The notes under the pieces are model-generated. The model ran no database searches. It was not told where the DNA came from and worked only from the letters and a program-made list of their open reading frames with translations. A stretch of DNA of 14,484 bases from JAVBQJ01 sp031549115 (lineage in GTDB: Bacteria > Verrucomicrobiota > Lentisphaeria > Victivallales > Victivallaceae). Below, in pieces: positions 1 to 8,910 of this stretch (position 1 is the first letter of the stretch; each line of letters begins with the position of its first letter). The stretch lies in contig JAVBQJ010000017.1 in the NCBI GenBank assembly GCA_031549115.1, positions 1 to 14,484 of the forward strand, in the 5' to 3' direction. The position numbers and the translations under genes were made by a program.

Positions 1-219
1 GAAGTTCCAATAAAAAAACAGCAGATTTGCCGCCAACAGACAGGTGAAAAAACGGACGCCGGTAATCGGCAGGTCCATCCAAAGATCACCGAGCTTTGGG
101 CCGTACAAAAAGGCCAGATGCCCCTGATAGGACTCATATGCGTAGTACATGGCGGTCAGGTTCAAAAGAATGACCGTTCCCCAGACCAGCCAGCGCAGGG
201 CGGCGAGAAGAAACTTCAT
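1..219 (-). CDS. Partial small membrane protein, unrecognised (N-terminal 73 residues)
   Basis: The reading frame opens with ATG at 219 (minus strand) and stays open for 73 codons to the window edge, so the C-terminus is missing. The product starts MKFLLAALRWLVWGTVILLN. It has a hydrophobic segment at about residues 3-26 (possible anchor or uncleaved signal) and a second at about 55-73 that continues off the edge, joined by a polar loop rich in Tyr, Gly and Leu. This suggests a small integral membrane protein with at least two membrane passes. I do not recognise the family. No strong Shine-Dalgarno is visible; only a weak GAGAT lies upstream. The gene follows the hybrid-kinase operon on the same strand, but a long inverted repeat fills the gap, so co-transcription is uncertain. 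It is called a gene because the frame is open, starts with ATG and encodes coherent membrane segments. Confidence 0.6.
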   Translation of the reverse strand, partial: MKFLLAALRWLVWGTVILLNLTAMYYAYESYQGHLAFLYGPKLGDLWMDLPITGVRFFTCLLAANLLFFYWNF

Positions 220-228
220 GTACTTTAT

Positions 229-403
229 ATCTCATACCAATTCGCTTTCAACCATAGACCGGCGGCCGCCCTTGCGGCGCTGTGCCGTGTCCGTTGATCG
301 GGGCGTTACTTCCAGTAGCGCCCCGATCAACGGACCCACCACATCATCCGCCCTTCATCGACCGCCTTGATGGTCTATGTTTGAAACCTCATTGGTATCA
401 GAT
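229..403. repeat. 175-nt interrupted inverted repeat (long hairpin or MITE-like element)
   Basis: The two ends are complementary over a long interrupted stem: ATCT (229-232) with AGAT (400-403), ATACCAAT (234-241) with ATTGGTAT (391-398), TTTCAA (246-251) with TTGAAA (381-386), CATAGACC (253-260) with GGTCTATG (372-379), and GGCGG (261-265) with CCGCC (362-366). The centre is a perfect 17-bp stem (289-305 with 319-335, starting GTCCGTTGATCGGGG). It continues as five more pairs, one of them G-T, around a TCC loop at 311-313. The structure fills the space between the hybrid-kinase gene and the membrane-protein gene and includes the kinase stop codon. No poly-T tract follows, so it is not a standard intrinsic terminator. 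It could be a miniature inverted-repeat element or an mRNA 3'-end stabiliser. No clear target-site duplication is seen. Confidence 0.75.
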
Positions 404-3400
404 GACGAGCCAGTCGTTTTTGCCGCTCTTCAATCCGGCAAAGAGCTTCTGCAGTTTTTCCACCGTGACCGGTTTCAACAGGATGCCGGAGAAGTGCTCC
501 CTGGAGAAGTTGTCTTCCGCCTCCGTATCCGCCGTCACGGCGACAATCGGAAGCGCGGCGTCCGGAAATTCATAGCGAATCGCCGCCGCCAATTCCGCGC
601 CGTTCATCTCCGGCATCCACATGTCGGTCAGCAACGCGTCGAAATCGCGGTCGCCGCGGAGCAACTCCATGGCCTCATCGCCGGAATCGGCGGTCCGGCT
701 CTCGATGCCGAGCCTCAGGAGAATGGCGCTCAGGACTTTCAGGTTCAACGGGACATCATCCACCAGGAGCACCCGGCGGCATGCCGTCGCGATCTTGGGC
801 GCCGGCTGAATCCCGGCGGGCGACGCCGGCAACGAACCGCTGTAGGCGATATCCCGGAGCTCGACCACAAAATCGCTCCCCTTGCCGATATCGCTCTCCA
901 GGCTGATCGTCCCGTTCATGCAGCCGATCAGGCGCTTGGTAATGGCCAGGCCGAGGCCGGAGCCCTTGTAGGCGTGGGAGTCCCGCTGCGCGTCCTGCTG
1001 GATGAACGGTTCGAAAATCTTCGCCTGGGCCTCTTTCCGGATGCCGATTCCGGTATCCCTGACGCTCATGGTCAGGGTGCCGACACCGGCTCCGGTCGGC
1101 TGGAAATCCACGCGCACGGTAATTCCGCCCTGCGGCGTGAATTTGACGGCGTTGCCGATCAGGTTCAGCAGCACCTGCCGCAGGCGCAGACTGTCCAATT
1201 TCAGCAGCGCCAGATTCTCAGGCAGGATCAGATCGAAGTACAGATTCTGCGTCCGGATCTTGTAATTGAATACCGATTTCAGCTCTTTCAGGAGCGCGGC
1301 CACATCCGTGTCCTGCGGTACCAGCACCATCTGGTCGGCTTCCAATTTGGACAAATCGAGAATATCGTTGATCAGGTACAGCAGGGAATTCCCGGCCAGA
1401 TTGATGGATTTCAGATACTCCTCCTGCTCCTCGCGGGCAAGCTCGCCGCTCTGCAGAAGCTCGCTGAAGCCGATCACCGCATTCAACGGCGTCCGCAATT
1501 CATGGCTCATGGTGGCGAAAAAGAAGCTCTTGGCGCGGCTGGCCGCTTCGGCGGCGGTCAACGCGACCTCGAGGCGGTGCTTGCCCTCCTTGAGTTCGGT
1601 GACATCGAACAGGCTTTCGATAATGTTGGTCAGTTTGCCTTCCTTGTCGAAAATCGGAATGGCCAGCAGCTGGCACTCGCGCGTTCCGACGACAATTTCC
1701 CGGGCCTGCACCGTCTTCTTTTCGATGACCGCCTGAATCGGGCAATCCTCCAATCCTCCGGGCGCCATGCACATGGTTTCGTAACACGGGCGGGAAAGCA
1801 TCTCCTCCCGGGTATGGTTGAAAAGTGTGGCGGCGGCCTGATTGCAGCGGATCAACTCGCGACGGGTATTGAAGAAGCATACCGCCACCGGCATCACGTC
1901 GAAAATCAACGCGGTCTGACGGTCCAGCGCCATCAACGCATCGCGCTGAATCTGCCGGTCCCGCGCCAATACCAGCAGCTTGGAGGCGGAACGCATGATA
2001 TTTTCGTCCAGCCGCGATGTGTCCGGCCTCCCGTCAAGCAGGCTGGCGCCGAGAACCCCGTAGAGCTTGTTGTTGACCCATACCGGTATGCACAACAGCG
2101 CCTGGCAGGAGTATTCGTTCAACCCCTCCCTATATTCGGCGTCATCCTGCGATATGCTCACGGATTCGTTATTCATGAATCGGGGCCGCCACTGCCGGAA
2201 CCATTCGTGCAAACGCGGATCGAGGGTATTGAGCCGCGGAACAACTCCCTCTCTTGCCTTCTCGAACTTCAGATGAAAGTTCATTTCCGTTTCTTCATAA
2301 TCCATGAAGAAGGCGCGGTCGCAATCGAACTGGGAGAAAATAACCTGGAGAATGGCGTCGACGTTGCCGGCGAAATCATCCTCCATGGCAATCTGCGACA
2401 GGCAGGCATTGAAGGCCTTTTCGCCTTCGACGTAATTATGGAGGGAGCGGATCAACTTCTTCCGCTCATTTTCGAGCGCGACATAATCCGAGATATCCTG
2501 AAGCAGTCCGACACAGATACTGTCGTCGTGCCGCGAACGCTGCACGATCAGGCGGTAACTGCGCAACTCCCCGGTGGCAGTGGAGCGGCAAACCATACTG
2601 CCGGTATACGAGCTATCCGCCAGCACGTTGCGGCGCTGCCGGTCGAGCTCTTCGCGGTCTTCCGGAATCACCCAATCAAGCAGCAGGTATTTCTCTGCAT
2701 CCTTCGGCAGACCGATATCGGCCGCTCCGCCGATAACGGAAATATTCGTATCGAGGTCGCCGGTGAAGTAGGTGATACGGGCGATTTCGGAAGCGTTGTT
2801 CAGCATCAGGTTCATGGTCTGAAGCTGTTTTTCCTGCTCCTTCTGCTCGGTGATGTCGAATGCGGTTTCGAGCACATATATCATTTTCCCATTGTGATCG
2901 TACACGGGATGCGTGGAAACGATATATTGCTTTTCGTGCCCCTGGAAATCGATCCTTGCCGCCTTGCCGTCCGCCATCGTCCGCCGCATCGGACACCATT
3001 CCGGCGGCGCATCGTGAAAGCAAAGCGCATTGTGGCACTTATAGCCGATCAATTTTTCCATCGGCACTCCGGTGCTCTCGCTGGTCGCCGTGTTGGCGGC
3101 GACGATATTGAAGTCGAGGTCGAACAGCATCACCGGCATGGTGATGCTCTCGAAAACCTGTTGGAGCATCGTGGCGCCCTTGGCTATTTCCTTCAGGCGG
3201 CGATCCCGCTCCAGAGCCAGTTGAAAGCAAGTGCAGATATTCCGCAGTGTCTGATGGTCGGCTTCGGAAAAGTGATGGGGAGCAGCCAGATAATCGATCG
3301 CGGCAAATCCGAACAGCCGCTCATCCTCCCAGACACCCATGATCATCGTCGCGCGAATCTGCAGCTTCTTCAGTTTCGGGCAAAACACCTCCTGCCACTC

Positions 3401-4210
3401 CTGCGGAAGATTCACGTCATCGATAATCAAAGGCTTATCCTGCAGCAAAAACTCACGGAAATTGCCGAATTTCTCCACCGACAGATTTTGGAAGTTATCC
3501 AGCAGCGTGGACTGTTCATCCCGCGCCCAATGCTCCAACAGGCTGTAACTCCCGCCGTCCTCGCTGAACGCGAAAATGCAGCAACGGTCGGCGTTTGCCT
3601 TTACCCCCAGCTCCTGCAGAACAAACGGAATGGTTTGGGCGAGGTCGTCCCCGCCGGAGATCGCCGCCATGCAGCGGTTGAGCGTACGCTCACTCTCGAC
3701 ATGTTCGTCAAGCACCTGAATATTTCGCGTCAGCTCCTGTTCCAGATCGCGTTCCCGGGTGACATCCACGCCCATACCGATAATCAGACGGCCGCCCGTT
3801 TCGCCTTCCACTATTTTCTTATATACTTTGCCATGGACCGCTTTGCCGAACTGGTCTTCAACCGTTTCGGTTTCACAGCTTTCCCGCTTTCCGTGACGGA
3901 GCAGCTCCTGGTCCTGGTCCCAGAAGCTCATGTGCTGGTCGCGAACCCATTCCCGGTCGTTGGTGCCGAGCTGCTTCTCGACATCGCACCCCACCATCTT
4001 GCCGTAAACTTCGTTCAAAAAAACGTAACGGCATTCATTTCCGGCATCCTTGGCAAAAACATATCCGGGCAGATTGTCGAGAACCGTCCGGTAGAGCGTT
4101 GCTTTTTTCCGGACTTCACGCAAGCGTCGCGCCAGCACCCAGGCCGCAACTCCCGCCATGCAACCGAACAGCACACCCGCCCCGCCCAATATCGCGAAAG
4201 ACCAGTACAT
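398..4210 (-). CDS. Membrane-anchored hybrid sensor histidine kinase (4 PAS, 2 GAF, HisKA, HATPase, receiver)
   Basis: The product is 1270 residues. One membrane segment lies at about 5-27. It is followed by PAS1 (about 38-158, NLPGYVFAKD type), GAF1 (170-340), PAS2 (350-458), PAS3 (470-580), GAF2 (595-755) and PAS4 (765-878). The HisKA H-box is SHELRTPLNAVIGFSELL with phospho-His 903. The HATPase has N-box Asn1016/Asn1020, the DTGIGI box at 1052 and GSGLGL at 1083. The C-terminal receiver has Asp1151/1152, phospho-Asp1196 (LLTDMWMP), Thr1226 and Lys1246, so both kinase and receiver look active. PAS2 and PAS4 each carry C-x4-C-x8-C-P (Cys392/397/406 and 809/814/823). There is no signal peptide or periplasmic domain, so sensing should be cytoplasmic. 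The ATG at 4210 is chosen because it lies 4 nt after the upstream kinase's TGA and opens directly into the membrane helix; the frame extends further upstream only inside that gene. Phosphate should pass to an Hpt protein and regulator encoded elsewhere. The TGA lies inside the inverted repeat. Confidence 0.95.
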   Translation of the reverse strand: MYWSFAILGGAGVLFGCMAGVAAWVLARRLREVRKKATLYRTVLDNLPGYVFAKDAGNECRYVFLNEVYGKMVGCDVEKQLGTNDREWVRDQHMSFWDQDQELLRHGKRESCETETVEDQFGKAVHGKVYKKIVEGETGGRLIIGMGVDVTRERDLEQELTRNIQVLDEHVESERTLNRCMAAISGGDDLAQTIPFVLQELGVKANADRCCIFAFSEDGGSYSLLEHWARDEQSTLLDNFQNLSVEKFGNFREFLLQDKPLIIDDVNLPQEWQEVFCPKLKKLQIRATMIMGVWEDERLFGFAAIDYLAAPHHFSEADHQTLRNICTCFQLALERDRRLKEIAKGATMLQQVFESITMPVMLFDLDFNIVAANTATSESTGVPMEKLIGYKCHNALCFHDAPPEWCPMRRTMADGKAARIDFQGHEKQYIVSTHPVYDHNGKMIYVLETAFDITEQKEQEKQLQTMNLMLNNASEIARITYFTGDLDTNISVIGGAADIGLPKDAEKYLLLDWVIPEDREELDRQRRNVLADSSYTGSMVCRSTATGELRSYRLIVQRSRHDDSICVGLLQDISDYVALENERKKLIRSLHNYVEGEKAFNACLSQIAMEDDFAGNVDAILQVIFSQFDCDRAFFMDYEETEMNFHLKFEKAREGVVPRLNTLDPRLHEWFRQWRPRFMNNESVSISQDDAEYREGLNEYSCQALLCIPVWVNNKLYGVLGASLLDGRPDTSRLDENIMRSASKLLVLARDRQIQRDALMALDRQTALIFDVMPVAVCFFNTRRELIRCNQAAATLFNHTREEMLSRPCYETMCMAPGGLEDCPIQAVIEKKTVQAREIVVGTRECQLLAIPIFDKEGKLTNIIESLFDVTELKEGKHRLEVALTAAEAASRAKSFFFATMSHELRTPLNAVIGFSELLQSGELAREEQEEYLKSINLAGNSLLYLINDILDLSKLEADQMVLVPQDTDVAALLKELKSVFNYKIRTQNLYFDLILPENLALLKLDSLRLRQVLLNLIGNAVKFTPQGGITVRVDFQPTGAGVGTLTMSVRDTGIGIRKEAQAKIFEPFIQQDAQRDSHAYKGSGLGLAITKRLIGCMNGTISLESDIGKGSDFVVELRDIAYSGSLPASPAGIQPAPKIATACRRVLLVDDVPLNLKVLSAILLRLGIESRTADSGDEAMELLRGDRDFDALLTDMWMPEMNGAELAAAIRYEFPDAALPIVAVTADTEAEDNFSREHFSGILLKPVTVEKLQKLFAGLKSGKNDWLVI

Positions 4211-4223
4211 AACCTCATCCCAA
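4208..4223 (-). promoter_or_regulatory. Stop-start junction with Shine-Dalgarno, translational coupling
   Basis: On the minus strand the first kinase ends TTGGGATGA, then GGTT, then the ATG of the second kinase. The purine-rich GGGATGAGG spans the stop codon just before the new start, although its 3' part is very close to the ATG. Termination and re-initiation by the same ribosomes is therefore likely. This supports 4210 as the true start and a single transcript for both kinases. Confidence 0.6.
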
Positions 4224-7200
4224 GTTGATGGCTTTGAAGAACCGTTCCAATGAATCAATGGTAATCGGTTTATAAAGAATATATTTGAACAATTGTCTCT
4301 CCTCTTCCGGTATCTGCGTATCGGCGGTAACCGCCGCAACCGGAATATCACGGAATTCCGGCTCCCGGGAAAGGCGGGCCACCAACTCGGAACCGCTTAC
4401 TTCCGGCATCCACATATCGGTCAGAATGGCGTCAAACTGGTGGTCCGCATGCAGGATATCCAGAGCTTCCGAGGCGGAACCGGCCAGAACGCTCTCGATT
4501 TTCAGCCGCCGGAGCATGGCGGCAAGCACCTTCAGATTGATCGGCACGTCGTCGACCAACAGAACCCGTTTCCGGATCACCGCGGGAAGCGGGGCAGCTT
4601 TTACGCTTTCCGGGCTCACTGCCTGATGCTCGTATCGGATCTTGGCGATCCGGACATGGAATACACTTCCCCGGCCGGGTTCGCTTTCCAGGGAAATCCT
4701 GCCGTCCATGCAATCCAGCAGCCGCTTGGAGATTGCCAGCCCGAGCCCGGAACCTTCGTAAACACGCTTGCCGCGGGTGACGTTGTCCTGAATGAACGGA
4801 TCGAAAATCGTCTTCTGGCTTTCCAGGGAAATGCCGATGCCGGAATCGGCGACGCTGATGGACAGTTCGCCATAGTCGGTGCCGGGCTCGGGTTCAAAGG
4901 TCGCTTTGACCTCCACGAAGCCCTCCAGAGTGAACTTCATGGCATTCCCGAGCAGGTTCAGCAGAATCTGCCGCAATCGCAAACTGTCCACATAGAGCAT
5001 GTATTTGATGCCGTCCACATCGACCCGGAGATCGAGATTCTTTTCCACCGCTTTGAGCTTGAACACGCCGGCAACCTGTCTTACCAGCTCGGCAGCATCG
5101 GTGCAAACCGGCGCGATGATCATTTGATCGGCCTCCAGCTTGGAGAGGTCGAGCACATCGTTGACCAGATTGAGCAGCGCGGCTCCGGCGAAGTTAATCG
5201 AATGCAGATACTCTTTCTGCGTTTCCGGATCGATCCCGCCCTGCTGCAGAAGCTCGCTGAAACCGATCACCGCGTTCAGGGGAGTACGCAATTCGTGACT
5301 GACCGTGGCCAGGAAGTAGCTCTTGGCGCGGTCGGCGTCCTGGGCCTGCTCCATGGCGATCTGGAGCTCTTTTTTCTGCCGGGTCAATTCGGTAATGTCG
5401 ATATCGGCGGTCAGGATATACTGCATTTCCCCGTTCCGGTCGAAAATCGGCTGCGCGGTCGAGATCTGGCGCTGGTCTTTGAAATCGTGTTCCTTGCGGC
5501 AGGGCTGCCGGGTGACAAGCGTTTCCCGGACCGGGCAGAACTCCGGCGGCTCGCCGAAACCGCAGAAGGTGTCATAGCAGTGTGTACCGATGAACTTTTC
5601 CGACGGCAGCCCCGCGTCCCGGTGTGCGGAGGGGTTGGCGGCCAGAATGGTATAATCCAGGCCGATAATCGTAATCGGCAGCGAAATATTATCCATGATC
5701 TGCCGCTGCAGCGAAACGCTTTCCAGCAACTGCTCGCGTTGCCGGGCACGCTCGAAGGCCAGCCGGAAAAGGGTTGCCGCGCTGTCGATCATACGGCTGT
5801 CGGAGTCGGAGAAAACCCGTTTTTCGCGTACAAAGTCGACCCCGACAAAGCCATACAGGCGTTCGTCGATCCAGATCCCGGTGACCAGCAGAGACTGAAT
5901 GCCATGCGCGCGAAGCGCCGCCGGTTCCGAACCGTCTTTGAAATCCTCCGGCGGCTCATCCATATCCACGATATGAATCTGCCGGTGCTCGGCGAGAACG
6001 CGCCGCCAATTGCGGAGCGTGCTCATATCGGTATTCTGAAGCCGGTCTTTCTCCGACACAGTGCCGTTCGCGGCCCATTCGAACGTGTTGTTTGCGACCG
6101 TCTGATCGTCGTTGAGGTATTCAAAAATGTAGCACCGGTCGGCACCGAAATTTTCGCCGATGATGCGGAGCATGTCGTTGACCACCAGACTGAAGTCGTC
6201 TTCCAGCGTGATTTGCGCCAGCAGCCAATTGACGATCCGTTCGCTGCCGATATATTCGTTCAACCTCTCGATCGTCCTCCGCTGCTCCTGCTCGAGCTCG
6301 TACTCGCGGGTGACGTCGATACCCATCCCGACCATGAGCTTCTTGCCGTTCGAACGGGTGATGACTTTTTTGATGGTACGCACGATAAACTGCCGGTTCC
6401 GGTGATTCAGGAAAACGTCCACCGTATCGAGTATGCCGCCGGAGTCCACCAGCTTCCGGTCTTCGTCAAGTATCTTCTGCGCGGCAGCATCATCCAGGGC
6501 GAATAGTTCACGGTCGGTGCTCCCGACGATTTGGGAGGCGGGAAGTCCGATCACCTCTTCGTGGCTCCGGTTGGTCTGGATATAACGGAAATTATCCTCC
6601 ACGTCCTTCGCGAAGTAAAAGCCCGGCAGATTGTCGATCACCGTTTCCAGCTGCTCGAGATTGTCGCGGTAGCGCATTTCCCCCACCCGGGCGGCGGTAA
6701 TATCCAGCATGACCCCGCAGAACTCATATTCGCCGGAAAGTTCATTGTCCAGACGGACGATACAGATTTCGTAGTATTTCTTTTCGTCCTGCCCGATAAT
6801 GGCACACGACTGCCGCATTTCGGAAACCGCCCCGGCCCGCAGGGCATCCCATTGGCGCCGGAAAAGCTGCGCGTCCTCCGGCGGCATCGTCGCTTCGAGC
6901 TGCCGCAAGGAACCATCGTCGAAGCCGGGAGCGGAGGCATAAATCATGCGCCCGTCGCAGTCGATCCGGAAATAAGTCATCTTGGCAATCCGGATGGCGC
7001 TGTCCAGCAGACTGGCATGAGCCCGGAGCAGGTCGCGCTGGTGATACTCTTCGGTGACATCCCGGAAAACCAGCACGCCGCCGGTAATCGTCTGCGCGGC
7101 ATCCCGGATCGGGGCGGCGCTGTCGGCGATATGGCGCCGGGTTCCATCCCGGGCAATCAGATCGGTATGGTTTTCCAGTCCCACGGTCCTGCCGGCATGC

Positions 7201-8876
7201 AGCGCCTCTTTCAGGGGCGAATCCACCGGCTTGCCGTCCAGGTAGCTGACGATCTGAAAAACTTCGTCCATCTTTTTCCCGACCGCCTCTTCGTGAGAAA
7301 AACCGGTCAGCTTCGCCGCGACGGGATTGATCAGGGTGATGCGCTCATCCAGGTCGGTGGCGATCACGCCGTCGCCGATCGAATCGAGCGTAAGCCGGAA
7401 ACGTTCCGCAATCTGCTCGACGGCAAGGTTCGCTTTGCGCAATTCCGTGATATCGGTGGAAACGCACATCACCACCTCCCGGCGAAAGGGGTTCGGGGTC
7501 GGCAAAAGGGAAAAGGAGTTGTTGCGCCAGGTATCGCCCATCTGAAGCGTGCGCTCGATCGGTCCCTTGCCGGCAAAAACATCCGCCACCGCCGCCGAAA
7601 CCCACGCATAATACGGCGCCGGAAGCTCTTTCAGGAATTCGACTTCCAACTCCGCGGCGCCAGGGACATGCGTATACAGGACCCGCTCGTCGCGGTCGAA
7701 AACGGCAATCCGCAACGGCAGGCGCGCAAACATGACTTCAATTTTCCGTTGCGCCGCCCGCCGGAAATACATACCGCCAAGCCCCAGCAGCAGCAAAGAA
7801 ACAATGGCAACGGCAGCAATAGCCAACTGAAAACGGTATTGAATGATGAATTCCGGAGGTTCATTTTGCAGAACCGTTCCGGGCGGCAGCACCGACAATG
7901 GAATTCCGAGCTCTTCGAGCGAGGGGTAATCCAATACGGTTTCAACCTGTGTCCACTGCACCGGTATGGCGCGCGCCACCTCTCCGTCCAGAAGCCGGCA
8001 GGCAAGCTCGCCGCCGACTTCGCCGAGCCTGGTGCTGGACGGAACCACCCCTCCCATCGAGCCGTACGAGAGATAGGAATCGTACTTGCCGAGAATCAAT
8101 CCGTGGAAGCTCTTGCGGATGCGCGGCAGCACGGAAAAGGAATGCTCCGGTTTCAGCTCTCGGGAAGAAGCCCAGGATTGAAAAAGCACCATCGAGTTCG
8201 GCGGCAACGTGTTGATCCGCTCCATCAACTCTTTGGTATCGCAGAGGTTTCCGCTCAACACCTCGATGTTCATGGTTATATCCGTCGGAATGTCGGCCAA
8301 TGCCGGCGGCGGCCGATACCCGTCGGGCGATGCTTCCACGACCAGCAGCGCCCCGGTCAACTGCGGTTGCAGGCGGCTCGCCAGGCGAACGTTGTCCCAG
8401 AAATTCACCGAGGTTTGCACCCCGGTCATATTCAGCCCCTCCGAAATGATCTCCTGAAGCGGCGTGGCGCCGAAATAGCCGATGGAAAGAATCGGCGTTT
8501 CCCTGCCGGCTTCTAAAATGCCGTCGATAAAGAGACGGGTGGCGGCAGTATCGAGCGTGACGATCAGGTCATACCTGGTCATCTCCAATTTCGCCCGCAA
8601 AGCTTCAATATCTTCTTTGGCGGGTTTCACCGCGGGCTGATAGTAAATCGCCAGATCATAGCTTTCGTAATTCGCCCAGATTTCGTGCTCAACCAACTTC
8701 CCGCGAAAACAGCGGACCAACGCTTCCGTACCGACATCGTCGGAAGAATAACTGCTGATCCATAAAATACGCTTGCTGCTCTCGGCCCCCACCGCCACTT
8801 CCGCCATTGCCGAAAAACAGCAGAATATCAATAACACTGCGAAAAAATAGCAGACAAGCCGTTGTGGCTTTTTCAT
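4215..8876 (-). CDS. Hybrid sensor histidine kinase with periplasmic ABC_sub_bind-like domain (5 PAS, 1 GAF, HisKA, HATPase, receiver)
   Basis: The product is 1553 residues. A signal peptide (1 to about 25, ending SAMA) leads into a periplasmic domain at about 35-340 resembling ABC_sub_bind ligand-binding proteins, followed by a membrane helix at about 348-371. In the cytoplasm: PAS1 (380-475), PAS2 (485-610, INPVAAKLTGFSHEEAVGK), PAS3 (615-730), PAS4 (740-858, NLPGFYFAKD type), GAF (870-1045) and PAS5 (1055-1165). HisKA has phospho-His1194 in SHELRTPLNAVIGFSELL. HATPase shows N1307/N1311, DSGIGI at 1344 and GSGLGL at 1375. The receiver has Asp1442/1443, phospho-Asp1487 (ILTDMWMP), Thr1517 and Lys1536. 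PAS5 carries C-x4-C-x8-C-P (Cys1100/1105/1114). The PAS4-GAF-PAS5 block matches the first three sensor domains of the downstream kinase, pointing to module duplication. The ligand is unknown; a small organic or sugar-derived molecule is plausible from the neighbours. It lies first in a two-kinase operon. No fused DNA-binding domain is present. Confidence 0.95.
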   Translation of the reverse strand: MKKPQRLVCYFFAVLLIFCCFSAMAEVAVGAESSKRILWISSYSSDDVGTEALVRCFRGKLVEHEIWANYESYDLAIYYQPAVKPAKEDIEALRAKLEMTRYDLIVTLDTAATRLFIDGILEAGRETPILSIGYFGATPLQEIISEGLNMTGVQTSVNFWDNVRLASRLQPQLTGALLVVEASPDGYRPPPALADIPTDITMNIEVLSGNLCDTKELMERINTLPPNSMVLFQSWASSRELKPEHSFSVLPRIRKSFHGLILGKYDSYLSYGSMGGVVPSSTRLGEVGGELACRLLDGEVARAIPVQWTQVETVLDYPSLEELGIPLSVLPPGTVLQNEPPEFIIQYRFQLAIAAVAIVSLLLLGLGGMYFRRAAQRKIEVMFARLPLRIAVFDRDERVLYTHVPGAAELEVEFLKELPAPYYAWVSAAVADVFAGKGPIERTLQMGDTWRNNSFSLLPTPNPFRREVVMCVSTDITELRKANLAVEQIAERFRLTLDSIGDGVIATDLDERITLINPVAAKLTGFSHEEAVGKKMDEVFQIVSYLDGKPVDSPLKEALHAGRTVGLENHTDLIARDGTRRHIADSAAPIRDAAQTITGGVLVFRDVTEEYHQRDLLRAHASLLDSAIRIAKMTYFRIDCDGRMIYASAPGFDDGSLRQLEATMPPEDAQLFRRQWDALRAGAVSEMRQSCAIIGQDEKKYYEICIVRLDNELSGEYEFCGVMLDITAARVGEMRYRDNLEQLETVIDNLPGFYFAKDVEDNFRYIQTNRSHEEVIGLPASQIVGSTDRELFALDDAAAQKILDEDRKLVDSGGILDTVDVFLNHRNRQFIVRTIKKVITRSNGKKLMVGMGIDVTREYELEQEQRRTIERLNEYIGSERIVNWLLAQITLEDDFSLVVNDMLRIIGENFGADRCYIFEYLNDDQTVANNTFEWAANGTVSEKDRLQNTDMSTLRNWRRVLAEHRQIHIVDMDEPPEDFKDGSEPAALRAHGIQSLLVTGIWIDERLYGFVGVDFVREKRVFSDSDSRMIDSAATLFRLAFERARQREQLLESVSLQRQIMDNISLPITIIGLDYTILAANPSAHRDAGLPSEKFIGTHCYDTFCGFGEPPEFCPVRETLVTRQPCRKEHDFKDQRQISTAQPIFDRNGEMQYILTADIDITELTRQKKELQIAMEQAQDADRAKSYFLATVSHELRTPLNAVIGFSELLQQGGIDPETQKEYLHSINFAGAALLNLVNDVLDLSKLEADQMIIAPVCTDAAELVRQVAGVFKLKAVEKNLDLRVDVDGIKYMLYVDSLRLRQILLNLLGNAMKFTLEGFVEVKATFEPEPGTDYGELSISVADSGIGISLESQKTIFDPFIQDNVTRGKRVYEGSGLGLAISKRLLDCMDGRISLESEPGRGSVFHVRIAKIRYEHQAVSPESVKAAPLPAVIRKRVLLVDDVPINLKVLAAMLRRLKIESVLAGSASEALDILHADHQFDAILTDMWMPEVSGSELVARLSREPEFRDIPVAAVTADTQIPEEERQLFKYILYKPITIDSLERFFKAINLG

Positions 8877-8910
8877 AAAACTATTCCAAAATTTTAGATA
8901 TACATGTAAA

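Noticed and set aside
289..335. The central 17-bp stem as an intrinsic terminator
   Set aside because: No T-run follows on either strand and the stem is only part of a much longer inverted repeat.
377..4228. A 1283-codon open frame on the plus strand opposite the second hybrid kinase
   Set aside because: The minus strand encodes an unbroken set of kinase domains with all motifs; the plus-strand translation is rich in Gln, His and Arg with no recognisable domain. Long antisense frames are a by-product of codon use in G+C-rich genes.
4211..4351. An upstream start at 4351 for the second hybrid kinase
   Set aside because: It would add 47 residues of Arg-rich sequence read out of frame from the end of the first kinase and bury the membrane helix; the ATG at 4210 follows the stop directly.
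4293..8516. Two long plus-strand open frames (737 and 661 codons) opposite the first kinase
   Set aside because: Same antisense effect; composition is unnatural and there is no ribosome site or domain, while the minus strand has clear HisKA, HATPase, receiver and PAS motifs.
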